Below the pieces are notes generated by a model. It was not told where the DNA came from and did no database searches. It was given only the letters and a program-made list of their open reading frames with translations. The translations under genes and the position numbers were made by a program. 64,000 bases of DNA from Staphylotrichum longicolle (Eukaryota; Ascomycota; Sordariomycetes; Sordariales; Chaetomiaceae): positions 320,468-384,467 of the forward strand of contig JAHCVI010000005.1 in the NCBI GenBank assembly GCA_019096155.1, in the 5' to 3' direction. The first letter of the stretch is position 1. The number at the start of each line of letters is the position of its first letter. Shown here piece after piece: positions 34,744-46,098 of this stretch.

Positions 34744-35674
34744 GAGAGGTCATCCCACATCGCCCTGAGCCTATCTCAATGTCAGCGACCAACACTACAG
34801 TTGGCATCAAAGGGTGCTACCAACCAACACCATAGTTGACAAGAATCAATAACGTCAGACTCCTCTGACCGCCAATCACGCAAAGCATAAGCTACGCAGA
34901 AAAACAAAACCGACGTCTTAACTTTCTCAAGTGACCAACGACATTGTATATCAAAGGGATCTTGGCCATCAACTTGCGCATGTGAACGACCCTTATCGCG
35001 CAGTTGGGCTGAACAACATTTAGCAGATATCCAACACGACAAGAAAGCCAGTTTTGCTTCAAAGATGTTCACGCACACCGTGACGACTCAGTCCACCGGT
35101 TCAGGAGGAAGAACTATGCCCTAACATTTCCCACGCCTCTTGGTTCCTACAAAGAATGATAACAAGGAAGACAACTTCACCGTCACGACTGTCTTCCACT
35201 TGTTGGATGATAGCCCGTGCTCTGTATATGATTGCACCAACTTGTTTTTGTGTTACCAATGCGATGGCTGTGTTCCGTTGGTGGTTGTTGAATGGCGAGG
35301 CGCGGGATGTAAAGTTGGGTTCAACTTCTGGTGAGCCAACCAACATACAGGTCTGCCAACAACACAAGGGTTGGCCAGTGCTATGGGTGAATCAAACGTG
35401 AAGTTGGATTTGTCGAAGGTGCATGAGGCGAAAAATACGCATGTCTGCTGAGACATAAAGAGGGCACTCACCCTCGGTCAGGACTCATCGATCCCTTGAA
35501 CTTCCAAGATCAACGCACCGCAGTCACAAAAGCACACAACGGTCTTCACAGAACCCACAAGAATCTCTCTGGTGTTGCCAAGGAGACTTTATTTTCGCAG
35601 TCCTCTCATCCAGCCCCCATGGACCCTCGAAACCATCATCCGCCGAGGGGCTTTTGAAGTCTCGTTCGACCGAC
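34744..35674. other. Intergenic
   Basis: AT-richer spacer between two plus-strand genes with no recognisable ORF. It holds the GH115 3' UTR and the promoter of the SRR1-like gene. Confidence 0.4.
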
Positions 35675-37486
35675 ATGCACTACGAGTCGAAACAAGCCAG
35701 GAAAGTATTTGCGTCGCCACCATGCGATACACTACACCTTCCCAATGGACTCGAAGTCAAGAAGCCACGGTGGAGGAGAGAGAACCAGAGTCTTTCCGAG
35801 ATCGCTAAGATCGCCGCGAGACAAGACTCGATTCAGCTCGACCTGCTGAGAGAATATTATGCGACAGAGCATGTTGGGCTTTACACCAAATCAACCCTCT
35901 TTACACAAGCTAGGTCGATTCTGAGAGATTTGAAAGCCGAGGCTGAGAGGATCGATGCCGAAAGAGCTGTCGCTTCCGAAGGAGAACTGCCCGGATCTGA
36001 GGAGGGGATGCGAATTGCCACAAGGATAGTCGACCATCGGGGAAATGAGCATGCAAAGGAAATACCCTTACCACCAAAAGACCGTCGGCGTGGCCCCAAT
36101 CTTGTCTTCAACTGTTTGGAGCCAATGTTGTGGTTTAACTACAATTGCAACAGTTACGTGCATCCCCCTGTCCCCGTTCTGATCAGCGCGCAGTACCTGG
36201 ACAAGAAGAGTATTGGTCCTAATCTTGGCTATGATCATCCCGCGCTCTCGGATGGGGAGGCAGAACGCTCGTTTGTGGCCGCCATGGAAAACTGGAAGGA
36301 CAGCAGCCAATACGACCAGATCTTAGCTCTCTTTACGAACTCAGCCATCAAGTTCAACGATCAAAGGTCCGAGGCCAAGGCGCCGGGGACCGAAACTACA
36401 GAGACCGAAACTGCCGAGACGGAAACCCTCCAGACCAGTTCACGGATCCCGCTTGGAATCAACAAAATCTTGGGCTTTGGTTTGGGGCCCTTTTGTTTTC
36501 AGCGCCACGAAGATCCCAAAAACAACTTCCACAACGTCGTTTACAGGACCTGTAGGACCCAGCACGGAGCGCTGAAAGCGATCGCGGAGCTGTTGCAGAA
36601 GCACGCGGACGAGACTTGTCAACCGGGCCCGAAGGTCGAAATGTTTGCACAAGACCCACTGTACAAAGAGGCCGACAAAAAATTGTTGAAGAAGGTCGGC
36701 ATCCGGCCCCTGCGAAGCCTTGGGGCGTTTGAGAGACTCGACAACGCGAGCTTCGTCTTTGCCCCGTATCTCGGAGGTCGTATCCCGTTGAGACAGATGG
36801 TTTTGGGCAGAAAGCACATTCGGCCAGCCATGATTCTCTGGCGCCGGCCACACGAGCCTGCCAAGTCTGCGCCCCGGGATGGAGCCTGGATGAATCTTTT
36901 AGACAGCGAGCATCTGTAAGCAGATTTCTTACCTCCATACTCCATTCGCCGCTCTCCCCGGCCCCCAGGCCAAATCGTTTGCAGGCGACTGGAGGAAAAG
37001 CGCCATGACTAACCACCTCTGGGGAATGGTAACAGAATGGATCCACAGCCAGCAGGTATCACGGCGATTCTGAACGAGGAGTATGAGGAGGTTGACTTGC
37101 GCCCGCATGACTGTCTCGAGGACACAGTTCTATACATTCGGAAGACGCCTCCCCAAGCAAAAGCGCCGCCGGCGTCGGCATCGTCAAAGGACGCTTCGAA
37201 GCAGCAATCGGAGTCTCGAAGTGTAGGAGAAGATGTAGGCTCAACGGGACAGGGCCTAGACCCGAAAGAGAGACTGGAAGAGGAAGAGGAAGAAGACGAA
37301 GAGGAAGAGGAAGAAGACGAAGAAGAAGAAGAAGAAGACAGAAGAAGAAGAAGAAGAAGAAGAAGAAGAAGAAGAAGAAGAAGAAGAGAAGAAGAAGAAG
37401 AAGAAGAAGAAGAAGAAGAAGAAGAAGAAGAAGAAGAAGAAGAAGATGATGATGATGAAGAAGATGAAGATGAAGAAGAGACCTAG
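35675..37486 (+). CDS. SRR1-like domain protein with poly-Glu/poly-Arg tail
   Basis: Model: join(35675..36915,37036..37486), 563 aa, one 120-bp intron (GTAAGC...TAACAG) closing the frame as CT|A. The SRR1-like domain (named after plant SENSITIVITY TO RED LIGHT REDUCED 1) spans about 260-470. It includes LGFGLGPFCF, NVVYRTCRTQHGALKAIAEL, KVEMFAQDPLYKEADKKLLK and FVFAPYLGGRIPLRQMVLGR, then RPAMILWRRP. After the intron comes ILNEEYEEVDLRPHDCLEDT, the usual end of fungal members, so the splice is well supported. The C-terminal tail is unusual: Glu/Asp runs, then about 15 Arg, then about 19 Glu, encoded by a GAA/AGA repeat. Animal and plant relatives are linked to clock or light responses; the role in fungi is unclear. 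Confidence 0.82.
37276..37482 (+). repeat. GAA/AGA trinucleotide-rich low-complexity tract
   Basis: About 200 bases of nearly pure purine GAA repeat with GAT/GAC interruptions near its ends, inside the SRR1-like gene's last exon. Small non-triplet interruptions switch the coding phase from GAA (Glu) to AGA (Arg) and back. Repeat lengths of this kind are often unstable and poorly assembled. Confidence 0.9.
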
Positions 37487-38596
37487 AAAGCCCCAAGAAG
37501 GCGCTGAAGAAGTGTCGAGGAAGGAGAGTCGTAGACCTGGCTTGGTGGCCTTCGCTGGCGAACCCACCGGGTGGTTAGGTATTCAAAGTTCCTCGAGCAC
37601 TACACCGAGACAGTATGTCCACTTTGTGTTTTGCTGTGTTTGGGAGGGAAATAGGTGGACATCGACGCGGAGCGTCCAGGGCAGTCTTTCTTCCAATGTT
37701 GTATTCCCTCGTCTCAGAATTTGACTTTTGGCGGGTTCCATTCCATTGTGCTCCCCTTTAGATTGTGTACAAGTACCTAGGTAGTTTGGGCTTGAATACC
37801 TCAACACGTACGGCGTCAGGGCAATCCAGGTGAGCCCCGGAGACTGGCCCTACCCAACGACCCAGACCACGGTGGGGCTGCTCCATCATGGACAACTGTC
37901 CCGGTTTCGGCCCTCGACAGGCTGTGTGTGGCGTGAGGGCTGCGCTCACTATCTTTCCTGGTAAGTGACTTTGAGATGTTGCTGTTGTTGACTTGTCGCT
38001 GCTTTTTGGGGGAAAGCTAATGCGAGTTGGCGCTAGATCCGGTTTGTCCTGGCGGAAAGGACTTTGTGTGTTGTGACTTTTACTCGGCGTTTACCTTAGC
38101 CAGATCTCTAGAGTTGGATGGGGACTTGGTCTGGAAACTGGAGAGGGTTGCAGTTGCTCCCGTTGCTTTCTCCAAAGCCCGGTGTGTCAACAGTGCCCTG
38201 TTGCATGACCGGTGAGAAGTTGCCAGATTCTGGAATGTTGCAGTTACGGGGGCTACGACAGGGACTGGTTCAAGAGAAACATAAGAAAGAGTCACGAATT
38301 CGAACCCCATTATGCTCTCAGGGAAGACTACTTTCTACAGGATCTCACCAGAGCTAACCTCCGCATTCACGGCCAGGTCAGCCCGCAACCGCCATTGCCG
38401 CCGTCACCACCATGACAGTCAGAGGGATGTCCCAATACTCCGGCATCCGCTGGGTTGAAGCATACCAGATAGGTACCGATCTAATTTAGGTATCCTCAAT
38501 GTCTACTGGGACACCATTGAGCGTGCTACGCTGTCTCACATGATGTAGTCCTCCCTCAAGAAAATCAATCATAACTCCGTAGATCATCATGATGCC
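37487..38596. other. Intergenic, convergent
   Basis: About 1.1 kb between the 3' ends of the SRR1-like gene (plus) and the lipocalin-like gene (minus). Short ORFs only. A tRNA B-box look-alike near 38297 is not supported by stems. Confidence 0.4.
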
Positions 38597-39349
38597 CTAT
38601 GTAAACAGGCACCCGGACTGATCCGTCTTGACAACGTGGGTGAGATTCGTTCCGAGCAGCCCAGCCCGTTGAATCCAGGCCTGTTCGGCTAGGTTAGCGC
38701 CTTGCTCAGAAACGCTCAAAAAAGTGCGGCGACTTACATCGACCAGCTTCTCATCGGGATGCTGTTGACGACTCAGAATGAAGAGCGTGGTGAAGTTGTT
38801 GGATTGAACCAAAGAGAATTCACCAGTGTAATCTAATCCCATGTTTTGTTAGCATTTTCTCAATCAGCTCGTTGGAGAGAGGGGGACGAAGGGGAGCGCA
38901 CCCTGCACGATGTAGTTGGGCCCCGGGCAGTCCGGAGGTGGTTGGCGGGGGAACTGGACGCGGAAGACGCCTGCTGCTCCATACTCGGGGTCCGCAGGCG
39001 ACGCAGTCCCAAGGATGTTGACGGGCCTGTCCCCAGCTTGGCACGTGTTGTTCACCTGGACGGTGCCGTTGTCCTAAAGAGTGAGTTAGATAGGTTGTCT
39101 GGCTGATCGGCATTGGAAGAGTGATGAATCTCGTCTTACATTCAGCTGATACTCGGCAAAGATGCATTTGCAGTTGGCTGTGAATGGGGCGATGGTGCCG
39201 GCAACCTGATACCAGCGTCCGAGGTACGAGTCGAGCTCGAAACCGATGTCACTCTTGGGGTAGAAACACTGCCCATCCCACAGGGACGGAACAGCATTCT
39301 TTGCTGCCGCGGTGGCCGCCAGAAGGGACAAAATGCTGAATGACCGCAT
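38597..39349 (-). CDS. Secreted lipocalin-like protein
   Basis: Model: complement(join(38597..38680,38738..38832,38902..39073,39140..39349)), 186 aa, three introns of 57-69 bp; every junction restores frame. A signal peptide (MRSFSILSLLAATAAA) precedes the lipocalin first-strand signature SYLGRWYQVAG, which holds the conserved G-x-W. Later come EYQLN-DNGTVQVNNTC, VFRVQFP, PDCPGPNYIVQ and DYTGEFSLVQSN, then a strand with FTTLFILSRQQHPDEKL. Spacing and motifs resemble apolipoprotein D/bacterial Blc-type calycins, which bind small hydrophobic ligands in a beta-barrel. Cys residues at CFYP, CKC, TC, DC and GCLFT could form disulfides. The protein is probably extracellular. The ligand is unknown. 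Confidence 0.82.
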
Positions 39350-40287
39350 ATTGACAACGTGTGTGGGGAATGATAGTTACAGAGGAGCAAACTTGTGCCC
39401 AAGGGATTAGAAAATGAGGATGAGTTGAGAATGCGAGAAAGCAGTGGAAGTGGCAGAGGCAAAGCAGCGATTTATATCAGCTGGCTCACAACGATCTGTC
39501 CTGGCAAAAGGGGCTGTGTAAGAACTCCCACAGCATGCCAAATACCTTACATATCAATCCGCGATGACTATGCCAATGCTGGGCGAGCCACACTGCTCCG
39601 ACTGCGACGTCACAGTCTACTCACAGAGTGCTGACGACATTGCTCCAGCTCCAGGAACAGATTGCCAAGACGGCAATTATATCATCCCGTTTACAGGAAC
39701 CAGCAAAACAGGGATAGGATTTCTCTCTTTTCGGTTTCTCGGCGTTGTCCAGCTGCCCACGGCAGTCATTCGCACCGGGGCTGCCGGGGAACCGATCTGT
39801 CGGGAGCGGAGCCGAGTTTCTGGATCGGTGCCGTCCGATTGGGGGATCCGAACGCTGATCGTTCCCCTTGCATCGAATGGCACGGGCCGCCGAACAGCCT
39901 GAACAAGGCACTGGCAAGTCACAGGGCATGGTCCTGGTCTCGCGAGGATTGTCATGGCCATCACTGAAAACTGTCGTCAGGTGCATATGTCTTGCCTCGG
40001 AGTTTTGCTTTCCACGATCAGCCGTCTTGCAGCGGGCTGAGACGTGAGTTTCAACGTCAACCCCCTATTATAACGACGAGCGAGTAGGTGCCTAGGTACC
40101 TACATTACCTACAGGCGAGTACGTTATACATTGGGCAGGTTGGCTCTGTCTGTTGTTCTCCCGGAGAATGGCGCGTCACTTGAGAATACCACAGGCTGTC
40201 AGATTAGAGTCTCACACGACGGCTTCTTTCTGCTAAGAAGTTCTCTCTTCGTTCGGGCTAAGTGCAGCCGTATATATGCACAACCCC
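39350..40287. other. Intergenic between lipocalin-like and PL4 genes
   Basis: Contains the promoter of the lipocalin-like gene and the PL4 3' UTR. No gene is seen. Confidence 0.4.
39471..39476 (-). promoter_or_regulatory. TATA-like element for the lipocalin-like gene
   Basis: TATAAA on the minus strand, about 122 bp upstream of the ATG at 39349. Supported by motif and position only. Confidence 0.4.
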
Positions 40288-42417
40288 CTACTTTACTTCC
40301 AACCTCAGCGCATCATACTGCACATACACGCTCCTCGGCAGCAGCGCGCTCTCGTAATCCGTCGCGTTGTACGGCAGACTCAGGATGATCTCGTTCCTTG
40401 TCTTCCCCGTCGCCAGATACCTCGTCGGGAACGTGAACTTGTGAGACACTTGGTAGCAGACCACGCCGCTGCGGACTCCACAAGACGAGAGGAGGTAGTA
40501 TCTGGGGGCAGAGCGGGGTTGTCAATTATTAGGGGATGCAATACTGGGGGATGGGGCCACCTACGGGATAATCCACGGTTCCAACTCATGCCCGTTGACA
40601 GCGACGACAAACGGCAGGTCGTTGTATGCTTGTGTCGCGTTGAAGACATCGGTGTTTCCAGACGCCGTCTTCGCCCCGGCCAGCTGGATCGTGAAGGTGG
40701 CCAGGTTGGTACGCCGAAGCTGCTTCTCCTCGAGATCGAACGTGATCGTCCAGTTGTTGATCTCGCCATGGCCTTCGACCTGCTGGGGCCGGAGGAAGTT
40801 TGCGTAGCCGCCAAAGACGGACCAGTGGATGTAGTTGAAGTCCTTGGCTTCGTCGCTCGTGCCCACGTGGAAGTTGACGCCGTGGGGGAAGTCGTCGATG
40901 AAGTCGTACGCCCCAAAATAGATGCGGTACTCGGGCGGATGGAGTGGGTGCTGCGCGTCCCTCATGTCGCCGTGCCTCCACTCGCCACCAGACTTGTCCG
41001 GGGTTCCAATGCGCCAGAGCTCGGTCCCTGCCGACTCGGGCGACCACACCAACCGCCCACTGTCTGTGGTCTTGCCTGCCTTGACGATGATTCCGTCGTG
41101 AATGTAGTCGCCAAAGATGCCGTCGGCATACACGGTCAGCCGGTACGTCCCCGCCTTGATCCGGTCAATCCTGACTTTGCCGTTGCTTGACTCGATGTCG
41201 GCCCAGTACTGATACGCCGCGGGGTCGAGGACGTTGTCCTGGAAGTCCACGCCGTCCTGAGCCAGGACGGCAACGGCGTTCTTGGCCCCCTTTGGCAACA
41301 CGATCTTGGCTTCCCACGATCCTCGTCCCGAGGTGGGCACGTAGTTCGGCACGTGCTGGGCGACGGAGTCGTAGAAGTTGGCGTTCCAGGATGGCGACGC
41401 AAACTTGACGGCCTCGTCTCGGAGTTCCCGCCACGACCCGCCGGCAGGTCCCTTGTTGAAGTGGTAGTACTGAGGACCAAACGTGCGATCGAACCCGTCG
41501 GTGATGTTGGGGGTGCCGTCGCCGTGATGGTTGGAGACGAGATAGTTGTAGACGATTCCATCAACCACCAAGTCCGAGTGGAGAGGTCCACCAAAGTAAG
41601 TGTCCTTGGTGTTCATGACGAGCCATGCTCCGAACGTCGACCCGTCGTCGATATCCGAACCGTCGGCGAACATGCCGTGTACCGTGTGATCCCGCCAAAC
41701 CGTGGCAAAGGTGTACTTGGTGAAATAGTCGGAGAACTGCTCGACGTATGGGTCCCCAGTGCGGTTGCCCAGGTACCAAGTCGCATCTTGGACAGTGGTG
41801 GAGTTTGCTGAACTCCCCGCCGCCGGGTTGGGTACAGGCAGCGGAGCTGCCAGTTGGTCGTTGGTGATAAGATGAGTCCAGATCTTCGTGTTGGGCCGGA
41901 ACAGGGTCCTAAACTCCTGGAGGTTGCGCAAAAACGGCGTGGTAGAATTGTGATATGCGATCCGACTGAAGGTGTGCAGCCCCGTTTCTCCGTCGCGCAA
42001 GAACCAGTATTGCTCCAAGACCTGGCCGGTGGGCGGGTAGACCTCGCTCATGACGACACCGCCGTACCTCACCTGGGATGCGTCCACTCCCTGGAAGACC
42101 GTGTAGGTTGCATCGATCGAACCAGGTGTGTATGACCCTTTTGGGGTGCAGTAGCAGTCAAGGTAGGGTCCAATGCCAGAGCGGCCATTACCCGTGGCGC
42201 CTCCAGGGGTCACTGCAGTGCTGGATCTGCTGCCGAGCAAGTCCTGGCCATCCAATGTGAGGAAGTCGATCGCGCCAACTGACTTGTTGACCGAAAAGGC
42301 AAGCCTATCGTTTGCTATCTTCACATATTGAGAAGTCTCATTGGCTGTCAACAGTGCAGACACAAGCGGGGACGAGGAGAGAACCAAAAGACTTCCGAGA
42401 ACTGGTTTGAGGCGCAT
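40288..42417 (-). CDS. Rhamnogalacturonan lyase, polysaccharide lyase family 4 (rglB-type)
   Basis: Cleaves the rhamnogalacturonan I backbone of pectin by beta-elimination, outside the cell. Model: complement(join(40288..40501,40565..42417)), 688 aa, one 63-bp intron. The ATG at 42417 gives a signal peptide (MRLKPVLGSLLVLSSSPLVSA). The N-terminal catalytic part includes YVKIANDRLAFSVNKSVGAI, YGGVVMSEVYPPTGQVLEQY and the segment VWRDHTVHGMFADGSDIDDG. A fibronectin III-like domain (about 430-520) has GTYRLTVYADGIFGDYIHDG. The C-terminal beta-sandwich has GTELWRIGTPDKSGGEWRHG, RIYFGAYDFIDDFPHGVNFH and WSVFGGYANF. The three-domain layout and length fit the longer, rglB-like PL4 subfamily. The gene is intact. 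An in-frame ATG 36 bases upstream (42453) is possible but spoils the signal peptide. Confidence 0.93.
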
Positions 42418-43152
42418 TGCGAAGACTGTCCCCTGGATCAAGTCCAGCAGCATGGTCCACGGAACAAAAACAGAGGCCAAAGAGGACAATGCCAAGACAG
42501 AGGGCTGGACATGCCAGAAACGATTGAAGTCAGTCTTGGCATCTTATATCATGTATCTCCACGCTGTCGCTTCCGTTGAGGTTTGGCGTTTAGCCCCGGG
42601 TGACGCCAGCATCGGGGCATCTCAGCCCGAACCACTGAGCCGACAGGGAAGTCAGAAGGGGAGAGGCGGTTGAAGACAATGGGATATCTCCGGAGTCGTG
42701 TTGAGTTGCGGGGGAGGAGGCAGCAGTGTCTCCGCAATGTCATGTGGAGTCCCTGTAGCAAATTTCCGTCAATGGCGGACTTGCTGTTCCCGATATCCAG
42801 TGCATGGTTCTCGGATCGTGAGGGGTAGCCACCCTGGGGCTTCTTTACCAGGTTACTTTACCCCGTACGCTAGTGACGAAAGGATCGACAAACTAAACTT
42901 CGCTTGCTTTGCGCTTGGAAGCGAAGTATGTATGGGGTAGTGGCAGGGGCTGGAATTTGGAGATTCTCGGTGTTTTGATACACCGAGCATACGCAATGGC
43001 GTTCGCACCAGTTCACCACCAAATCCAGCTGCCATGGCCGTTTTCCCATTGTACCAGCCATCGTTTGAGCCACGCAGCTATCCCTCACAAGAGAAACGGT
43101 GTTGGTTTTTAAGTTGGCAGACAATGAAGCTAACGGCTAACATTGTCAGGTT
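42418..43152. other. Intergenic upstream of the PL4 gene
   Basis: Contains the PL4 promoter and the 3' region of the next minus-strand gene. No coding signal. Confidence 0.4.
42543..42549 (-). promoter_or_regulatory. TATA-like element for the PL4 gene
   Basis: ATATAAG on the minus strand, about 126 bp upstream of the chosen ATG at 42417. Motif and position only. Confidence 0.4.
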
Positions 43153-44172
43153 TCAGAGTGTTACCCACCCAGCAATACCGCAGAAAGCAACCGTTCGTTT
43201 TGAGAGTGGGACATTCCACGCATCACGCGTCTGGTGCGTTTCATAGGCGAGATCGAAGTTGCCGAAGCTGGTTGGTGCGAGGAGATACCTGGGATTATCG
43301 GCGGATTGAGGTGTCATTTCGACATTGGGGTGCTGCGAGCCTGTTGTCAACACAAACAGATCGTCAGGCCGCGGGAACTGGTGCATCTCACAGATGGAGC
43401 TCGACGACACATCGCCCGTCGCCCCCGACTTAAAGTCGACTGAACCCGTTGCCGGCTTATTGGAGGTAGAGAATGACGGTTGATGGGGGTCTTCCTTCTG
43501 CGGGTCAAGGTATTGTCCGTCTGTGGCAGAATATCGCTGAGAATAATCCCATCTGGCGACCGAGAAGTCAACTGGTGCTTCCCTGTTGTGAGAAGTCATA
43601 GGTTGCCAGCCCGTCCGTCGCGGGTGGGAGTCTTCGGAGTTATAGAATGGACAGTTTGCTTGAACTTACGCATCGATCGTGACCCTCCCTTCGACCGAGG
43701 CACTAAGCTTGAACTCTGGCCCAATGGTTACGACCCCGGGGATTTTGAAACTGGCTCCAATGGGCGCAATTCCTAAAAAGTGACATACAACCCTAACATA
43801 AATCAGCACACGTTTTGGGTTGATGCCGAGAGCGCTGAGACAAAATGGGGAAGGGGGATGATTTACCCAGCAAAGTCTCTTCCATATACGGGAGGCGCAA
43901 TTCGCCGTGGGAAACGAACATGAGAGGTGCCTTGATCTCTCCTTTATTTCGGAAGTTAACACACGAGTGCTTGAATGAACTAATGCCATTCTGCATTTAA
44001 ACGATTGGTCGTCAGCACGAGTCCACAGTGACATCGCGAGGTCTGCGGCAGGCTGGCAGGCCAGGGGCTTTACCAAGTTCCCGAGCAGCGTCAAGATGCC
44101 CGACGTCTGAATGGCGGCCGTGATTCTGGCGTGTAGGCCGGCCGCCATAAGTACCCATGTGAAGCCGACCAT
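43153..44172 (-). CDS. Unrecognised multi-exon gene, probably the C-terminal part of a larger protein
   Basis: Four segments join without losing frame: complement(join(43153..43582,43670..43772,43867..43990,44074..44172)), 251 aa, three introns of 83-94 bp with GTAAAG, GTAAAT and GTAAGT donors and CAG/TAG acceptors. The joined protein runs GILTLLGNL-NGISSF, then GELRLPYMEETLLG-IAPIGAS. Next comes FKIPGVVTIGPEFKLSASVE, then GRVTIDA-EAPVDFSVARWD. The beta-rich IPGVVTIGPEF pattern resembles the repetitive beta domains of large fungal secreted or cell-wall hypothetical proteins, but I cannot name the family. The ATG at 44172 is weak and the frame is open just upstream, so further 5' exons may exist. 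The last 80 residues look less conserved and could include an unrecognised intron. Confidence 0.45.
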
Positions 44173-45075
44173 GCAGTCCCTCTCTCTCCAGGATCTGGTA
44201 GATGAAAGTCTTCTCCAGTTGTTGGTCGAGCACCGACATCTCCTTCTGCACGTTTCCCATGGGCGCGAGCCTTCTTCAATGGCCCATCTTGACCGGCGAC
44301 TTCATTGTGTGGAACGCGGGTGCGGGAGGGTCGGCTTGCACGAGCCTCCAGGCGAACACATATGCCTGCATCGGCGTTGTTGCATGAGGAGGACCAGGGT
44401 CCCTTGGTGGGCTAAGTACCTATTGATGTACCTACATAAATACATGGATACCTCAACGTTAAGCTATGAATAGAAATGGCATTTTGCCGCGGATGGATGG
44501 GGGAGTTGTGATCCAGGGGGAAATTCCCGTGGACCCTTGCTGCCCTGGCCGCTGGGATGAGTAGTGCATGCTTGCATGTGGCACACAGCAGCAAGACAGG
44601 GGTGGTGGATGTGACAGGTCCCTTGAGGCGCTCAAGGAAACTGGAAGCGGGTTGCCCCCACGGATCCAAACTCTTCTTGGCCACCCCTACCAAGTAACGT
44701 TAGCCCCCTGACTGCCTGCCGCGCGCGGGCCGCCGAACGGGATGCGAGGAAGCGAGCCGGATGGGCACATGGTCTGAGATGAATTGGGACTCGGGCTCGC
44801 TTGTGGAACCTTTGGGGTTGGTTCATTTGACGCCCATTTCAGGGACTTACAGACGCACGTGGACTGTGATGATTATCCCTCACCACGGCCCCCAGCAAGT
44901 CAGAGTCCTTGGTCTTCTCTGGGCAACGACCCCTCATCGCCTCGGCTAAGGAACGGAATGCTCTCAGGACTGTCGTTTCTGGTTCAACCATCCGACACCT
45001 GGCTCTGGTAAACTGAGTTTGCTTGACCGACATCCCGGTCCAGAGTGACCACTCTCACCAAACATCATTTACGTC
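44173..45075. other. Intergenic between divergent genes
   Basis: May contain unrecognised 5' exons of the preceding minus-strand gene, and the promoter of the 2EXR gene. Nothing else can be supported. Confidence 0.35.
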
Positions 45076-46098
45076 ATGGCATCCTTTCCTCTCTTCCCAG
45101 ACTTTCCTCTCGAGATCCAGCTCGCTATCTGGGCTTTCGCTGCGGGACTCCAGGACCCCGAGCCCGAAGTTTGTCTGGTCTGGCCTTTGCACATGGACCA
45201 GTATAAGACGCCTCCCGACCAGCCCGTCCTTCCTTTCGTTGTTGACACAGCTTGGCCCGCGGTCGTCCATGTCTGCCGTGCCGCCCGGGAGGCCGCCCTC
45301 AAGTCGGGAGCTATCCAGCTCCGGTATTCCCCTCTTGCGGGCTTCGCCGTACCTTATCGCCACTTCATTCCGGCTATCGACACGCTCTATTGGGGCCACT
45401 TCCAGGCTGGCGCTATGAGTATTTTCTTCGCCCGACCCGAAAATGCTGGCCTCGCTCGGGATCTTCGTCATGTCTCAGTCGAGCTAACCGGCTGGTACCA
45501 ACCAGGCCTCGCGGAGCTCATCCGGGGAAAGGCCGTAGATTTACCCACTCTGTCAATCGTCTTCCCCGCGACCGCAAACGTCCCCGAATTCTTTCAATCA
45601 TTCCTGCCGCCCGCCCGCCGTTGCAAATTACGCAACATGTCTGACAAAGCCTTGGACGAGATCACCATGGCTCGGGTACCTTTCTTGCAGCCTGGCGAGA
45701 GGGAGCCAATGCCCCTCCGGAAGTACCTCGACAAGCAGCGGGGGAACCTGGATTCACATGTGCTCAATTTCCACGACCACGGACCCGAGGGCACGGCGTG
45801 GAACACCAGGGACAAGCGCTTTAGCGGGCTGGAAATTACGGCGCAAACATTTGTCGAATACCGCGGCACCGCGGCCGAGAGCAACCAGGAGCAGTGGGTC
45901 GAGACATGCCAGGATCGGCTGGTGGCCAGACCGGGGGACAAGACCACTGCACCACGGCCGCGCTACATATGGCCGGAGGACCGAAAGAGTCCGGAAGAGT
46001 ATCGCGTGCTTGATGATGACAGCAGCCAGTGCAGCTTGGAAGAGAACCGTGCATATATCCAGCGGAAGCGTGGGAATCAGCCTCATTCGTGGCGTTGA
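45076..46098 (+). CDS. 2EXR domain-containing protein
   Basis: Single intact ORF of 340 aa. It begins FPLFPDFPLEIQLAIWAFAA, the characteristic start of the 2EXR domain, an F-box-like module named for its two EXR motifs and widely expanded in filamentous ascomycetes. It continues with VVHVCRAAREAAL, the usual second element. The region around FPATANVPEFFQSFLPPARRC fits the domain's end. The C-terminal 100 residues are charged and low in hydrophobicity. Biochemical function is unknown for the family. It has no obvious link to its neighbours. Confidence 0.85.
   Translation: MASFPLFPDFPLEIQLAIWAFAAGLQDPEPEVCLVWPLHMDQYKTPPDQPVLPFVVDTAWPAVVHVCRAAREAALKSGAIQLRYSPLAGFAVPYRHFIPAIDTLYWGHFQAGAMSIFFARPENAGLARDLRHVSVELTGWYQPGLAELIRGKAVDLPTLSIVFPATANVPEFFQSFLPPARRCKLRNMSDKALDEITMARVPFLQPGEREPMPLRKYLDKQRGNLDSHVLNFHDHGPEGTAWNTRDKRFSGLEITAQTFVEYRGTAAESNQEQWVETCQDRLVARPGDKTTAPRPRYIWPEDRKSPEEYRVLDDDSSQCSLEENRAYIQRKRGNQPHSWR

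Noticed and set aside
37264..37486. Separate antisense Leu/Phe-rich ORFs over the GAA tract
   Set aside because: They are only the translation of the complementary TTC repeat.
38280..38330. tRNA B-box look-alike (GGGGTTCGAATTC on minus)
   Set aside because: T-arm and acceptor stems do not pair and no anticodon arm can be drawn. Likely chance.
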